Shown: positions 53,889 through 63,407, numbered from the stretch's first letter. The stretch is 64,000 nucleotides of DNA from Sellimonas sp963559135 (GCA_963559135.1 CAUWJP010000003.1:1-64000); one strand, 5' to 3'. Program-made: numbers and translations. The notes: generated by a model from the letters alone, not told the origin.

Positions 53889-55322
53889 ATGAAAAGAAAA
53901 ATGAAAAAGATACTGTCAGGATTACTTTGCTTCGCTGTAGTCCTGATGCCGGTGACAGTGGTTATGGCTGAGGACGTGGAAGAACAGGCAAAACAGGCAT
54001 ACGAACTTCCGGTACAGAGTAATGAGATTAAGAATTGGCCACAGGGACCTTCTGTCTATGGAAAATCCGCTATTGTCATGGACGCAGATACGAAAGCGGT
54101 ACTCTATGCAAAAAACATAGATGATGAGCATTATCCTGCAAGCATAACTAAAATTATGACAGCCCTTCTGGCTGCGGAAAATGGGAATCTGGAAACGGAC
54201 AAGGTGCTGATTTCACAGGAAAGTGTGGATTTCCTGAAGCCGGGAGACGCATATATCGGGATGCGGCCGGGGGAAGAAATTTCGTTGAAAGATGCGCTGT
54301 ACGGTGTTCTGCTTGCATCAGCAAATGAAGTTTCACATGCGGTTGCAGAGAATATAGGAGAGAAACTTCCGGGAACAGGAAGTGGATATGAAAAGTTTAT
54401 TCAGGCTATGAATGACAGAGCAAAAGAGCTTGGAGCTACCCACACGCATTTTGTAAATTCCTATGGATTGCAGGATGAAGAGCATTACACATCTGCTCAC
54501 GATATGGCATTGATTTCAGCAGAGGCTTTTGCACATCCGGAATTGCTTGAGATCATGCAGACATATGAATATACAATCGGCCCTACGAATCTGGAGAAAG
54601 AGTCGAGAACATTTCAGCAAAGACATGAAATGCTTGTTACATGGAACGAACATTATTATGAATACTGTGTTGGAGGCAAGACAGGATATACCGATGAAGC
54701 AGGAAATACATTGATCACACTTGCGGACAATGGAAAGATGCATCTTGTATGTGTGGAGATGGAGACACGAGGGCAGCATATTTACGATGATACAAAGAGC
54801 CTTTTTGATTATGCTTTTGCGAATTTCGAAAAAGAGGAAGTAGACAGTGCTGTTCTGGAAAAAGCACAAAAAGAGTGTCAGGTTTCCATTACGGAGCAGA
54901 CACCTGTATATGTCAACATTCCAAAAGATGGATCCCAGGAAAAACTGAAGTATGAGACCGGAGAAGAAAACGGAGAGACCATGTTGTATCTGACATATGA
55001 AGGACAGCGTGTAGGTAAGGTAAAGGTAGATTTGGAAAAAGGTGCCACAGTGAAGACAAAGTCGGAATCGGAGGAAAAGGCATCAATTGCATCAATTATA
55101 GAAAGTGTTGTGAAGTTCCTTCAGGAGAAGCAATGGATTTTGATTGCGGCAGCGGCCGTAGTAGTGGTACTTCTTGTAATTATAATTTTATGGATTCGCC
55201 GGAGAAAAAGAAGATCTTTCCTGAGAACGACCAGACGGCAGAAACGGCAGGAACGCCGGAGAAAGAGGCGATTGCGGAAGGCAGCTTCCAGGAGCAGAAG
55301 GCGTCGGATGAAAAGATGGTAA
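53889..55322 (+). CDS. D-alanyl-D-alanine carboxypeptidase, DacF type
   Basis: The 477-residue secreted penicillin-binding protein has a signal peptide ending VMA. Active-site motifs are visible: Ser85-Thr87-Lys88 (SITK), Ser144-Ala-Asn (SAN) and Lys264-Thr-Gly (KTG). A membrane anchor (~413-433) follows a C-terminal beta domain. It trims the terminal D-Ala from peptidoglycan stems. The last ~40 residues are almost all Arg/Lys in this frame. The +1 frame from the AAAAA run near 55204 gives a normal acidic tail (FPENDQTAETAGTPEKEA ...) to TAA at 55355-55357, so a frameshift at that run is likely. ATG follows AGGGGAGAA. Confidence 0.87.
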   Translation: MKRKMKKILSGLLCFAVVLMPVTVVMAEDVEEQAKQAYELPVQSNEIKNWPQGPSVYGKSAIVMDADTKAVLYAKNIDDEHYPASITKIMTALLAAENGNLETDKVLISQESVDFLKPGDAYIGMRPGEEISLKDALYGVLLASANEVSHAVAENIGEKLPGTGSGYEKFIQAMNDRAKELGATHTHFVNSYGLQDEEHYTSAHDMALISAEAFAHPELLEIMQTYEYTIGPTNLEKESRTFQQRHEMLVTWNEHYYEYCVGGKTGYTDEAGNTLITLADNGKMHLVCVEMETRGQHIYDDTKSLFDYAFANFEKEEVDSAVLEKAQKECQVSITEQTPVYVNIPKDGSQEKLKYETGEENGETMLYLTYEGQRVGKVKVDLEKGATVKTKSESEEKASIASIIESVVKFLQEKQWILIAAAAVVVVLLVIIILWIRRRKRRSFLRTTRRQKRQERRRKRRLRKAASRSRRRRMKRW

Positions 55323-55399
55323 AAATACTTGACTTGCATAAATTTTATAAAGTATAATGATGAAGTATGGTGATAAGTCATACCAATACATTCAAAAAG

Positions 55400-55636
55400 C
55401 AATGACGAAGACAGTAAAACAGATGTCAAAAGCGATCAGCGAGCCGGAGATGGTGCGAGTCCGGTGTGAGTAGATGCTGTTTGAAAATCACTTCCGAGCT
55501 GCAGACGCTGAACGGGGAAGCTTATTAAGCGTTGCCGGTATTCTGCCGTTACCAAGAGCGCATATAATATGTATGTAGTAACAGGTGGTACAGCGAAAGG
55601 TTATACTCTCGTCCTATTACGGACGAGAGTTTTTTG
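55400..55636 (+). ncRNA. T-box riboswitch for ileS (isoleucine specifier)
   Basis: The leader shows T-box features. A Stem I region starts near 55400 with the AATGACGAAGACAGTAA opening. The likely specifier ATC (Ile) is at 55487-55489 in GAAAATCACTTCC. The conserved T-box ACAGGTGGTACAGCG is at 55581-55595 and its UGGU pairs with the ACCA end of a tRNA with A73, as in tRNA-Ile. The terminator is CTCTCGTCC (55606-55614) with GGACGAGAG (55621-55629) followed by T6. Uncharged tRNA-Ile should favour read-through into ileS. Confidence 0.9.
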
Positions 55637-55705
55637 TTACAGAAAAATCTGTGGCACGACAGTAAACTTTATGAATGGGAAAAAATTCTAAAAGGAGAGA
55701 AAAGC

Positions 55706-58700
55706 ATGTATCAGAAAGTTTCAACCGATTTGAAATTTGTTGACAGAGAAAAAGAAGTAGAAAAGTTCTGGGAAGAAAACCATATTTTTGAGAAGAGTAT
55801 GGACAACCGGAAAGAAGGGGAGACCTATACATTTTATGATGGACCTCCTACGGCAAATGGTAAGCCGCATATCGGCCATGTCCTTACCCGTGTAATTAAA
55901 GATATGATTCCGAGATATCGGACGATGAAAGGGAAAATGGTTCCAAGAAAGGCCGGATGGGATACACATGGTCTTCCGGTAGAGCTGGAAGTGGAGAAGC
56001 TGCTTGGCCTGGATGGAAAAGATCAGATTGAAGAGTATGGTCTGGAACCGTTTATTGATAAATGTAAAGAAAGTGTCTGGAAATATAAAGGAATGTGGGA
56101 AGATTTTTCCGCAACTGTTGGTTTCTGGGCAGATATGGAGCATCCATATGTCACATATGACAATAATTTTATTGAGTCTGAATGGTGGGCATTAAAGCAG
56201 ATCTGGGAAAAGAAGCTTCTTTATAAAGGCTTCAAGATCGTCCCTTACTGCCCGCGCTGCGGAACTCCGCTTTCCGCACAGGAAGTGGCACAGGGATATA
56301 AGGACGTAAAAGAGCGTTCTGCAGTTGTACGATTTAAAGTCAAAGACGAAGATGCGTATATTCTTGCATGGACGACCACACCGTGGACACTTCCGTCTAA
56401 CGTAGCGCTCTGTGTAAACCCGGATGAATCTTATGTGAAAGTAAAAGCAGCTGACGGCTATGTGTACTATATGGCAGAGGCACTTCTTGATCAGGTACTT
56501 GGAAGCCTTGAAAGAGAAGAGGGCGAGGCTGCATATGAAATCCTGGAGCGCTATACAGGAAAAGAATTAGAAGGAAAGGAATACATCCCGCTCTATGAAG
56601 GAGCTGCAAAGGCAGCAGACAAGCAGCATAAAAAAGCATTTTATGTACTGTGCGATACTTATGTTACATTGACAGACGGAACCGGTGTTGTTCATATCGC
56701 GCCGGCATTCGGTGAGGACGATGCCAAAGTGGGACGTCGCTATGACATGCCTTTTGTGCAGTTCGTAGACGGAAAAGGACAGCTGACAGAGGAAACTCCG
56801 TTTGCAGGAGTATTCTGTAAAAAAGCCGATCCGATGGTTCTGGAAGATCTGGAAAAACGAGGACTGCTTTTCTCGGCGCCGAAGTTTGAACACAGCTATC
56901 CTCATTGCTGGAGATGTGATACTCCGCTTATTTACTATGCGAGAGAGTCCTGGTTCATCCGGATGACAGAAGTCAAAGAGGATCTGATCCGCAATAATAA
57001 TACAATCAACTGGATTCCGGAAAGCATCGGAAAAGGACGATTCGGTGACTGGCTGGAAAATGTACAGGATTGGGGCATCAGCCGTAATCGTTACTGGGGT
57101 ACTCCTCTGAATATCTGGGAATGTGAATGTGGACACCAGCATTCAGTGGGAAGCATTGAAGAGTTGAAATCCATGTCTGACAACTGCCCGGACGATATCG
57201 AGCTTCACCGTCCGTATATCGATGAAGTGACGATCAAATGTCCAAAATGTGGAAAAGAAATGCACCGTGTGCCGGAAGTAATCGACTGCTGGTTTGACAG
57301 TGGATCTATGCCGTTTGCACAGCATCACTATCCGTTTGAGAATAAAGAACTGTTTGAGCAGCAGTTCCCGGCAGATTTTATCTCCGAGGCCGTAGACCAG
57401 ACAAGAGGATGGTTCTACTCCCTGCTTGCAATTTCTACACTGCTCTTCAATAAGGCGCCTTATAAGAACGTTATTGTCCTTGGACATGTACAGGACGAGA
57501 ATGGCCAGAAGATGAGTAAATCCAAAGGAAACGCAGTTGATCCGTTTGAGGCTCTTGAGACTTACGGAGCTGATGCGATCCGCTGGTACTTCTATGTCAA
57601 CAGCGCACCGTGGCTTCCGAACCGGTTCCATGGAAAGGCAGTTCAGGAAGGACAGCGTAAATTCATGGGAACACTGTGGAATACGTACGCATTTTTCGTA
57701 TTGTATGCGAATATTGATGAGTTTGATGCTACAAAATATAAACTGGAATATGAGAAACTGTCCGTTATGGATAAATGGCTTCTTTCCAAGCTCAATACGC
57801 TTGTAAAGACGGTAGATGACAATCTTTCCAATTACCGGATTCCGGAGACTGCAAGAGCACTGCAGGAATTCGTGGATGACATGAGTAACTGGTACGTCAG
57901 AAGATGCCGTGAGCGTTTCTGGGCAAAGGGAATGGAACAGGATAAGATCAATGCATATATGACATTGTATACAGCACTTGTGACAGTATCAAAGGCAGCA
58001 GCTCCGATGATTCCGTTCATGACAGAAGAGATCTACCAGAATCTTGTAAGAAGCCTTGATAAGGAAGCGCCGGAAAGTATCCATCTGTGTGACTTCCCGG
58101 AAGTAAATGAAGCGTACATCGATGCAGAACTGGAGCGGTACATGGACGAAGTTCTGAAGATCGTTGTAATGGGACGTGCCTGCAGAAATGCAGCCAACAT
58201 CAAGAACCGCCAGCCGATCGGCAAGATGTTTGTCAAAGGTGTGGAGGAACTTCCGGAATATTACAGAGAGATCATCACAGAAGAGCTCAATGTAAAAGAA
58301 ATGGAGCAGACAGAAGATGTCCGGGCATTCACAACCTACACATTCAAACCGCAGTTAAAGACAGTCGGACCGAAATACGGAAAGTTGCTTGGCGGTATTA
58401 AGAAAGAACTGGAAAATCTGGACGGCAATCAGGCAATGGATGATTTGGAGAATCATTCCGAACTGAAATTTACAGTCGATGGAAATGAAGTTGTCCTGAC
58501 AAAGGACGACCTGCTGATCGATATGACACAGACCGAGGGCTATGTATCCGAGAGCGATTACGGTATTACTGTTGTTCTGGATACCAACCTGACACCGGAA
58601 CTTCTGAAAGAAGGATTCGTACGTGAAATCATCAGTAAGATCCAGACCATGAGAAAAGAAGCAGATTTTGAAGTGACAGACAAGATCCATGTGACATACA

Positions 58701-58861
58701 CTGGAAGTGAGAAGGCAGAAACCGTCTTTTCAGAGAGCAGACAGGAGATCTCAGATGATGTACTTGCCGTATCTATGGAAAAGGCAGAGCCGGCCGGCTA
58801 TGTCAAAGAGTGGAAAATCAACGGCGAGGCTGTTACGATTGGAGTGGCAAAAGAAAATTAA
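55706..58861 (+). CDS. ileS: Isoleucyl-tRNA synthetase, type 2 (eukaryote-like)
   Basis: The 1051-residue class I synthetase has HIGH (residues 55-58) and KMSKS (602-606), CP1 editing domain between, Zn-type Cys motifs (CPRCG; CPKCG) and an anticodon-binding C-terminus. The sequence GWDTHGLPVELEVEK and length fit the type 2 class, which is naturally little sensitive to mupirocin. ATG at 55706 behind AAAAGGAGAG is chosen; a longer in-frame ATG at 55634 lies within the T-box terminator tail. It is controlled by the T-box upstream. It lies 38 nt before the phosphorylase start. Confidence 0.95.
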   Translation: MYQKVSTDLKFVDREKEVEKFWEENHIFEKSMDNRKEGETYTFYDGPPTANGKPHIGHVLTRVIKDMIPRYRTMKGKMVPRKAGWDTHGLPVELEVEKLLGLDGKDQIEEYGLEPFIDKCKESVWKYKGMWEDFSATVGFWADMEHPYVTYDNNFIESEWWALKQIWEKKLLYKGFKIVPYCPRCGTPLSAQEVAQGYKDVKERSAVVRFKVKDEDAYILAWTTTPWTLPSNVALCVNPDESYVKVKAADGYVYYMAEALLDQVLGSLEREEGEAAYEILERYTGKELEGKEYIPLYEGAAKAADKQHKKAFYVLCDTYVTLTDGTGVVHIAPAFGEDDAKVGRRYDMPFVQFVDGKGQLTEETPFAGVFCKKADPMVLEDLEKRGLLFSAPKFEHSYPHCWRCDTPLIYYARESWFIRMTEVKEDLIRNNNTINWIPESIGKGRFGDWLENVQDWGISRNRYWGTPLNIWECECGHQHSVGSIEELKSMSDNCPDDIELHRPYIDEVTIKCPKCGKEMHRVPEVIDCWFDSGSMPFAQHHYPFENKELFEQQFPADFISEAVDQTRGWFYSLLAISTLLFNKAPYKNVIVLGHVQDENGQKMSKSKGNAVDPFEALETYGADAIRWYFYVNSAPWLPNRFHGKAVQEGQRKFMGTLWNTYAFFVLYANIDEFDATKYKLEYEKLSVMDKWLLSKLNTLVKTVDDNLSNYRIPETARALQEFVDDMSNWYVRRCRERFWAKGMEQDKINAYMTLYTALVTVSKAAAPMIPFMTEEIYQNLVRSLDKEAPESIHLCDFPEVNEAYIDAELERYMDEVLKIVVMGRACRNAANIKNRQPIGKMFVKGVEELPEYYREIITEELNVKEMEQTEDVRAFTTYTFKPQLKTVGPKYGKLLGGIKKELENLDGNQAMDDLENHSELKFTVDGNEVVLTKDDLLIDMTQTEGYVSESDYGITVVLDTNLTPELLKEGFVREIISKIQTMRKEADFEVTDKIHVTYTGSEKAETVFSESRQEISDDVLAVSMEKAEPAGYVKEWKINGEAVTIGVAKEN

Positions 58862-58899
58862 TCATCAAGAATTCAAAATGTTCAGGAAGGAAAAGGAAG

Positions 58900-61362
58900 A
58901 TGTACAGTAAAAGATTTGAGAAAGAGGCTTTTAAAGAGGAAGTAAAGAATAATATAAAAAACCTTTATAGAAAAACAATCGAAGAAGCAACCGGACGGCA
59001 GATCTTTCAGGCAGTTTCCCTTGCTGTAAAAGAGACAATCATTGATTACTGGCTTGCGACGCAGGCAGAAATGGATAAGGAAGATCCAAAGACAGTATAT
59101 TACATGTCTATGGAGTTCCTGATGGGAAGAGCTCTGGGCAACAACCTGATCAATATGACAGCTTACACAGAAGTCAAAGAAGCATTAGATGAGATGGGAA
59201 TCGATCTGAATGTAATAGAGGATGAGGAACCGGATCCGGCTCTTGGAAACGGAGGTCTCGGAAGACTTGCAGCCTGCTTCCTCGACTCTCTTGCAACACT
59301 GGGATATCCTGCATATGGCTGCGGAATCCGTTACCGTTACGGTATGTTCAAGCAGAAAATTGAGGACGGATATCAGGTGGAGGTACCGGATAATTGGCTC
59401 AAGGACGGAAACCCGTTTGAGATCCGCCGGGATGAATACGCAAAAGAAGTCCGCTTTGGCGGAGATGTCCGGATCGAGTATGATCCTGTGACAAAACGGA
59501 ACAATTTCATCCAGGAAAACTACAGCTCTGTTCTTGCAGTACCATACGATATGCCGATTATCGGATACGGCAACCACGTAGTGAATACACTCAGAATCTG
59601 GGATGCAGAAGCAATCACGGATTTCCATCTGGATGCGTTCAACCGTGGTGACTACCGTCATGCCGTAGAGCAGGAAAACCTGGCAAAGATGATTGTAGAT
59701 GTACTTTATCCTTGCGATGATCATTATGCTGGAAAAGAGCTTCGTCTGAAACAGCAGTATTTCTTTATCTCTGCGAGTCTTCAGGCACTGATCGTCCGCT
59801 ACAAAAAGAAACATGACGACATCCGCAAGCTTCATGAAAAAGTAACGATTCAGATGAATGATACACATCCGACACTGGCAGTCGCAGAGCTGATGCATCT
59901 GCTGATTGACGAGGAAGGACTGGACTGGGATGAGGCATGGGATGTGACAACAAAGACGGTCGCATATACGAACCATACGATCATGGCAGAGGCACTGGAA
60001 AAATGGCCGGTTGACCTGTTTTCAAGACTTCTTCCGCGTATTTATCAGATCATCCAGGAGATCGACCGCAGATTTATTGAGCAGATCCGCTCAAGATATC
60101 CTGGCGATGAAGGAAGAGTAGCAAGAATGGCGATCATCCGCGACGGTCAGGTCAAGATGGCACATCTTGCAATTGTGGCAGGATACTCCGTAAACGGTGT
60201 GGCAAGACTTCACACAGAAATTCTCAAGCATGAGGAACTGAAAGATTTCTACGACATGATGCCGGAGAAATTCAACAATAAAACAAACGGAATCACACAG
60301 AGAAGATTCCTTATGCATGGAAATCCGCTCCTTGCAGAGTGGGTAACAAAGCGCATCGGAGATGGATGGATTACCGATCTGTCACAGATGAGCAAGCTGA
60401 AAAAATATGTTGATGATCCGAAAGCGCTGGCAGAATTCCAGGATATCAAGTACCAGAACAAGCTGCGTCTGGCAGAATATATTAAGAAGCACAATGGAAT
60501 TGAAGTAGATCCAAGATCGATCTTTGACGTGCAGGTAAAACGTCTCCATGAATACAAACGTCAGTTTTTGAATATTCTTCATGTGATGTACCTGTACAAT
60601 CAGATCAAAGATCATCCGGAAATGTACTTCCATCCAAGAACGTTTATCTTCGGTGCCAAGGCGGCAGCAGGATATGTCCGTGCCAAAGAGACAATCAAAC
60701 TGATCAATTCCGTTGCGGATGTCATCAACAATGATAAGAGCATCAACGGAAAGATCAAAGTTGTATTTATCGAAGACTATCGTGTATCCAATGCAGAGAT
60801 CATCTTTGCGGCAGCAGATGTCAGCGAGCAGATCTCTACTGCATCCAAAGAGGCATCCGGTACCGGAAACATGAAATTCATGCTTAACGGTGCTCCGACA
60901 CTTGGAACCATGGATGGAGCCAATGTGGAGATTGTCGAGGAAGTGGGAATGGAAAATGCATTTATTTTCGGTCTGTCTTCCGATGAAGTTATTAACTTTG
61001 AGAACAACGGCGGATACAATCCGGCAGATATCTACTTCAATGACTGGGATGTAAAACGCGTCGTTGATCAGCTGATCGATGGAACCTACTCCAATGGAGA
61101 CCGGGAGATGTACAGAGATCTCTACGATTCTCTTGTAAATACACACGGCCAGGAACGTGCGGACAGATACTTCATTCTGAAAGACTTCCGTTCTTATGCA
61201 GAAGCACAGAAACGTGTGGAAGAAGCATATAAGGACAGAGAAGGATGGGCTAAGAAAGCACTCATGAATGTTGCATGTTGCGGCAAATTCTCTTCTGACA
61301 GAACGATTCAGGAGTATGTGGATGACATCTGGCATCTGGATCATATCAAAGTAGATGCATAA
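58900..61362 (+). CDS. glgP: Glycogen/starch/maltodextrin phosphorylase
   Basis: The 820-residue GT35 enzyme carries the PLP-site EASGTGNMKFMLNG (Lys659) and DEEPDPALGNGGLGRLAACF near the N-terminus. It splits alpha-1,4-glucan with phosphate to glucose-1-phosphate in the cytoplasm. ATG at 58900 follows AGGAAGGAAAAGGAAG; an upstream in-frame ATG at 58810 lies inside ileS and is unlikely. Normal length. A terminator follows at 61393-61428. Its place after ileS may mean shared transcription. Confidence 0.95.
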   Translation: MYSKRFEKEAFKEEVKNNIKNLYRKTIEEATGRQIFQAVSLAVKETIIDYWLATQAEMDKEDPKTVYYMSMEFLMGRALGNNLINMTAYTEVKEALDEMGIDLNVIEDEEPDPALGNGGLGRLAACFLDSLATLGYPAYGCGIRYRYGMFKQKIEDGYQVEVPDNWLKDGNPFEIRRDEYAKEVRFGGDVRIEYDPVTKRNNFIQENYSSVLAVPYDMPIIGYGNHVVNTLRIWDAEAITDFHLDAFNRGDYRHAVEQENLAKMIVDVLYPCDDHYAGKELRLKQQYFFISASLQALIVRYKKKHDDIRKLHEKVTIQMNDTHPTLAVAELMHLLIDEEGLDWDEAWDVTTKTVAYTNHTIMAEALEKWPVDLFSRLLPRIYQIIQEIDRRFIEQIRSRYPGDEGRVARMAIIRDGQVKMAHLAIVAGYSVNGVARLHTEILKHEELKDFYDMMPEKFNNKTNGITQRRFLMHGNPLLAEWVTKRIGDGWITDLSQMSKLKKYVDDPKALAEFQDIKYQNKLRLAEYIKKHNGIEVDPRSIFDVQVKRLHEYKRQFLNILHVMYLYNQIKDHPEMYFHPRTFIFGAKAAAGYVRAKETIKLINSVADVINNDKSINGKIKVVFIEDYRVSNAEIIFAAADVSEQISTASKEASGTGNMKFMLNGAPTLGTMDGANVEIVEEVGMENAFIFGLSSDEVINFENNGGYNPADIYFNDWDVKRVVDQLIDGTYSNGDREMYRDLYDSLVNTHGQERADRYFILKDFRSYAEAQKRVEEAYKDREGWAKKALMNVACCGKFSSDRTIQEYVDDIWHLDHIKVDA

Positions 61363-61392
61363 TTTGTCTATAAAAAGGACAGGAATAAGAAT

Positions 61393-61428
61393 AAAAATCC
61401 TCTCATACGTTGTATGGGAGGGTTTTTT
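61393..61428 (+). terminator. Terminator of glgP whose 3' arm holds the next gene's ribosome site
   Basis: AAAAATCCTCTCATAC (61393-61408) pairs with GTATGGGAGGGTTTTT (61412-61427) with two G-U wobbles. GGGAGGG in the 3' arm is also the Shine-Dalgarno of spoIID (ATG 61429), so folding would both end transcription and hide that site. Confidence 0.7.
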
Positions 61429-62325
61429 ATGCTTCGGAAATGGAAAAAATATGGCTGTATTCTGTTTGTTTTGATTGCGCTGCCCTACGTAATCACGATT
61501 TTTATTAATGGACCGATGCGTCTTGCGGCCCCACAGCAGGAGGAAACAGAAGTGACGGTACAAGGCGGGGAAGATGACAGGCTTCTGACTATGTCCCTGG
61601 ACGCATATGGCATGGGCGTACTGGCAAAAGAGATCTCGATGGAGATGGATATAGAGACGATCAAAGCGCAGGCAGTCATTGTGCGAACCGGGATCTATAA
61701 AAAGATGACTGAGCAAAAAGAGGGAGAAGAACTTGTTTTTACAGATCATTTTTATACAGTGGACGAAATGGAAAAAGAGTGGAAGAGCCATATGCAGGAA
61801 TATTACGAGAAGCTTTCAAAAGCGTGGAATGAGACGAAAGAAAGAATCCTCGTCTACGAGGACCAACCGGCTTATACGCCGTATTGCCGTCTGACAAACG
61901 GAAAGACAAGAGACGCGAAAGAAGCACTGGGAACTGATCAGTATCCGTATCTGAAAAGTGTGGAGTGTGCGGCAGACAAGGACGCCAAGGATGCGTTTCA
62001 GTCAAAAGAAATTGACGGAACCGGGTATGAAATCACAAAGCAGGACAGCGCCGGATATGTGCTGGAGATCAAGCAGGGAGAAGAGACGATGGATGGAGAT
62101 ACCTTCCGGGATCAGTGGGAGCTTGTTTCGTCCTGTTATACATTGAAAGAAGAAAGTAAAAAGACGACAGTCATCACTCAGGGTATCGGGCATGGCCTTG
62201 GAATGAGTCAGAATATGGCGGAATCCATGGCGAGCGATGGAAAAGATTACAAAGAGATTCTGAATTATTTTTTTGAGGGAACTGTATTAAAAGAAGTTGC
62301 GGAAATTTTAAAAGACACAGAATAA
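61429..62325 (+). CDS. spoIID: SpoIID/LytB-domain protein
   Basis: The 298-residue protein has an N-terminal membrane anchor (~9-28) and a SpoIID domain (LTMSLDAYGMGVLAKEISMEMDIETIKAQAVIVRT; QGIGHGLGMSQNMAESMA, the conserved G-H-G-x-GMSQ end). SpoIID is the lytic transglycosylase for engulfment in sporulation. ATG at 61429 is preferred over in-frame ATG 61414 because GGGAGGG sits between them. It is followed by spoIIQ, as expected for the engulfment genes. Confidence 0.85.
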   Translation: MLRKWKKYGCILFVLIALPYVITIFINGPMRLAAPQQEETEVTVQGGEDDRLLTMSLDAYGMGVLAKEISMEMDIETIKAQAVIVRTGIYKKMTEQKEGEELVFTDHFYTVDEMEKEWKSHMQEYYEKLSKAWNETKERILVYEDQPAYTPYCRLTNGKTRDAKEALGTDQYPYLKSVECAADKDAKDAFQSKEIDGTGYEITKQDSAGYVLEIKQGEETMDGDTFRDQWELVSSCYTLKEESKKTTVITQGIGHGLGMSQNMAESMASDGKDYKEILNYFFEGTVLKEVAEILKDTE

Positions 62326-62367
62326 GCTTTCTGGTTTCTGGCAAAGATAATGCCAGAGGTGATGAAG

Positions 62368-63228
62368 ATGAACAACAATAAGCGAGCTCCTAAAAAACGG
62401 CGGGGAGCAAAAATCGGGATGGCAGTCTGCATGGCGGCAGCAGTAGCTTTGACGGGTGTCTATACATTTCAGCAATACAAAAGCAATGTCAAAAATGAGA
62501 TGGCAAAGATTGAGGAGGAAAGCCGTCAGGAGCTGGAAGAATATCAGAGCGCAGATGCGGGCGATGTGATCAATGAATCCACAGATGATGTGACGGAAGA
62601 AGGTGTCTCTGATTTTTCCGGCAGTGGTATTTCGGAAGAGACAGAAGATCCGGCATCTTCCGGCTCAGATGCGGCAAATGACGGTACTTCATCCGGCGGC
62701 CTGTCATCCCAGAACAGCGGTGCGACAACTGATCAGAGTGCGGATGTAACAGTTCCGGATACTGCTTCCATTGACTCCGCAGAAACCGCAGGAGGCGGAA
62801 GTGAGATCAATTTCAGCGAAGGGGATAAGCTGATCTGGCCGGTCAGCGGAGCAGTGCTGATGAACTACAGCATGGATAAGACTGTATACTTCGCAACACT
62901 GGAAGAATATAAATACAATCCGGCTTTGATTATCGGAGGTGCAGTTAACGATCAGGTCATCTCCGCAGGAAAAGGAATTGTCAAGTCCATCGACAAAACC
63001 CCGCAGGAGGGAACCACAGTTACGGTAGATATGGGAAACGGATATGAAGCAATTTACGGACAGCTCCAGAACGTTCAGGTAAAGACCGGAGACAGTGTAG
63101 AAGCCAAAACTGTACTTGGCTATCTGGCAGAACCGACCAGATATTACAGTGTAGAAGGATGCAATCTTTACTTTGAATTCCGTAAAGACGGACAGCCGGT
63201 TGACCCGTTACAGTATTTAAGCGAATAG
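62368..63228 (+). CDS. spoIIQ: SpoIIQ-like M23 protein without catalytic histidines
   Basis: The 286-residue protein has a basic N-terminus, a membrane anchor (~16-35), an acidic Ser/Gly/Asp linker (~55-150) and a LytM/M23-like domain. The zinc ligands of active M23 enzymes are absent: where HxGID is expected there is YNPALIIGG, and the final HxH is CNLYFEF. It should be a structural, non-enzymatic partner, like the SpoIIQ of Bacillus in the SpoIIQ-SpoIIIAH channel. ATG 62368 follows AGAGGTG; ATGs at 62350 and 62362 are alternatives. Confidence 0.82.
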   Translation: MNNNKRAPKKRRGAKIGMAVCMAAAVALTGVYTFQQYKSNVKNEMAKIEEESRQELEEYQSADAGDVINESTDDVTEEGVSDFSGSGISEETEDPASSGSDAANDGTSSGGLSSQNSGATTDQSADVTVPDTASIDSAETAGGGSEINFSEGDKLIWPVSGAVLMNYSMDKTVYFATLEEYKYNPALIIGGAVNDQVISAGKGIVKSIDKTPQEGTTVTVDMGNGYEAIYGQLQNVQVKTGDSVEAKTVLGYLAEPTRYYSVEGCNLYFEFRKDGQPVDPLQYLSE

Positions 63229-63229
63229 C

Positions 63230-63275
63230 ATCCAGGGGCGGCTCTGACGGAGAGAGTGCCCCTGGATTTTTTTTG
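63230..63275 (+). terminator. Terminator after spoIIQ
   Basis: ATCCAGGGGC (63230-63239) pairs with GCCCCTGGAT (63258-63267), followed by a long T run. Confidence 0.9.
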
Positions 63276-63297
63276 GATTTCTCCGCAGAAAATATAT

Positions 63298-63326
63298 TTG
63301 ACAGTCCCGCCTTGGTGTGATAACAT
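63298..63326 (+). promoter_or_regulatory. Promoter of the MATE exporter gene
   Basis: TTGACA (63298-63303), 17 bp, TAACAT (63321-63326). This predicts a leader of about 100 nt before ATG 63434. Confidence 0.65.
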
Positions 63327-63356
63327 AAATTGGTCAAAATTGAAAAGCGAAGCAAA

Positions 63357-63407
63357 GATCATATGGTTTTCCTGTTTCAGAATTAAACAGGCATATGGTC
63401 TTTTTTA
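63357..63407 (+). promoter_or_regulatory. Attenuator-like hairpin with a 7-codon leader ORF
   Basis: GATCATATG (63358-63366) pairs with CATATGGTC (63392-63400) and an inner CCTGTTT/AAACAGG stem; a T run follows. The 5' arm contains ATG 63363 of a 7-residue ORF (MVFLFQN, stop 63384-63386). A stalled ribosome could open the hairpin, as in ribosome-mediated attenuation of drug exporters. The leader ORF has a weak ribosome site, so this part is uncertain. Confidence 0.5.

Noticed and set aside
55133..55357. Separate 74-residue gene starting at 55133
   Set aside because: Its first half is an out-of-frame reading of the dacF membrane anchor. The second half is better explained as the frameshifted tail of the dacF product.
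60382..61791. 469-residue ORF on the minus strand across glgP and spoIID
   Set aside because: It lies antisense to two well-supported genes, is Cys/His/Phe-rich with no motif, and has no ribosome site. It is a shadow frame.
63020..63355. 111-residue minus-strand ORF after spoIIQ
   Set aside because: It crosses the spoIIQ domain and a strong terminator and has no ribosome site.
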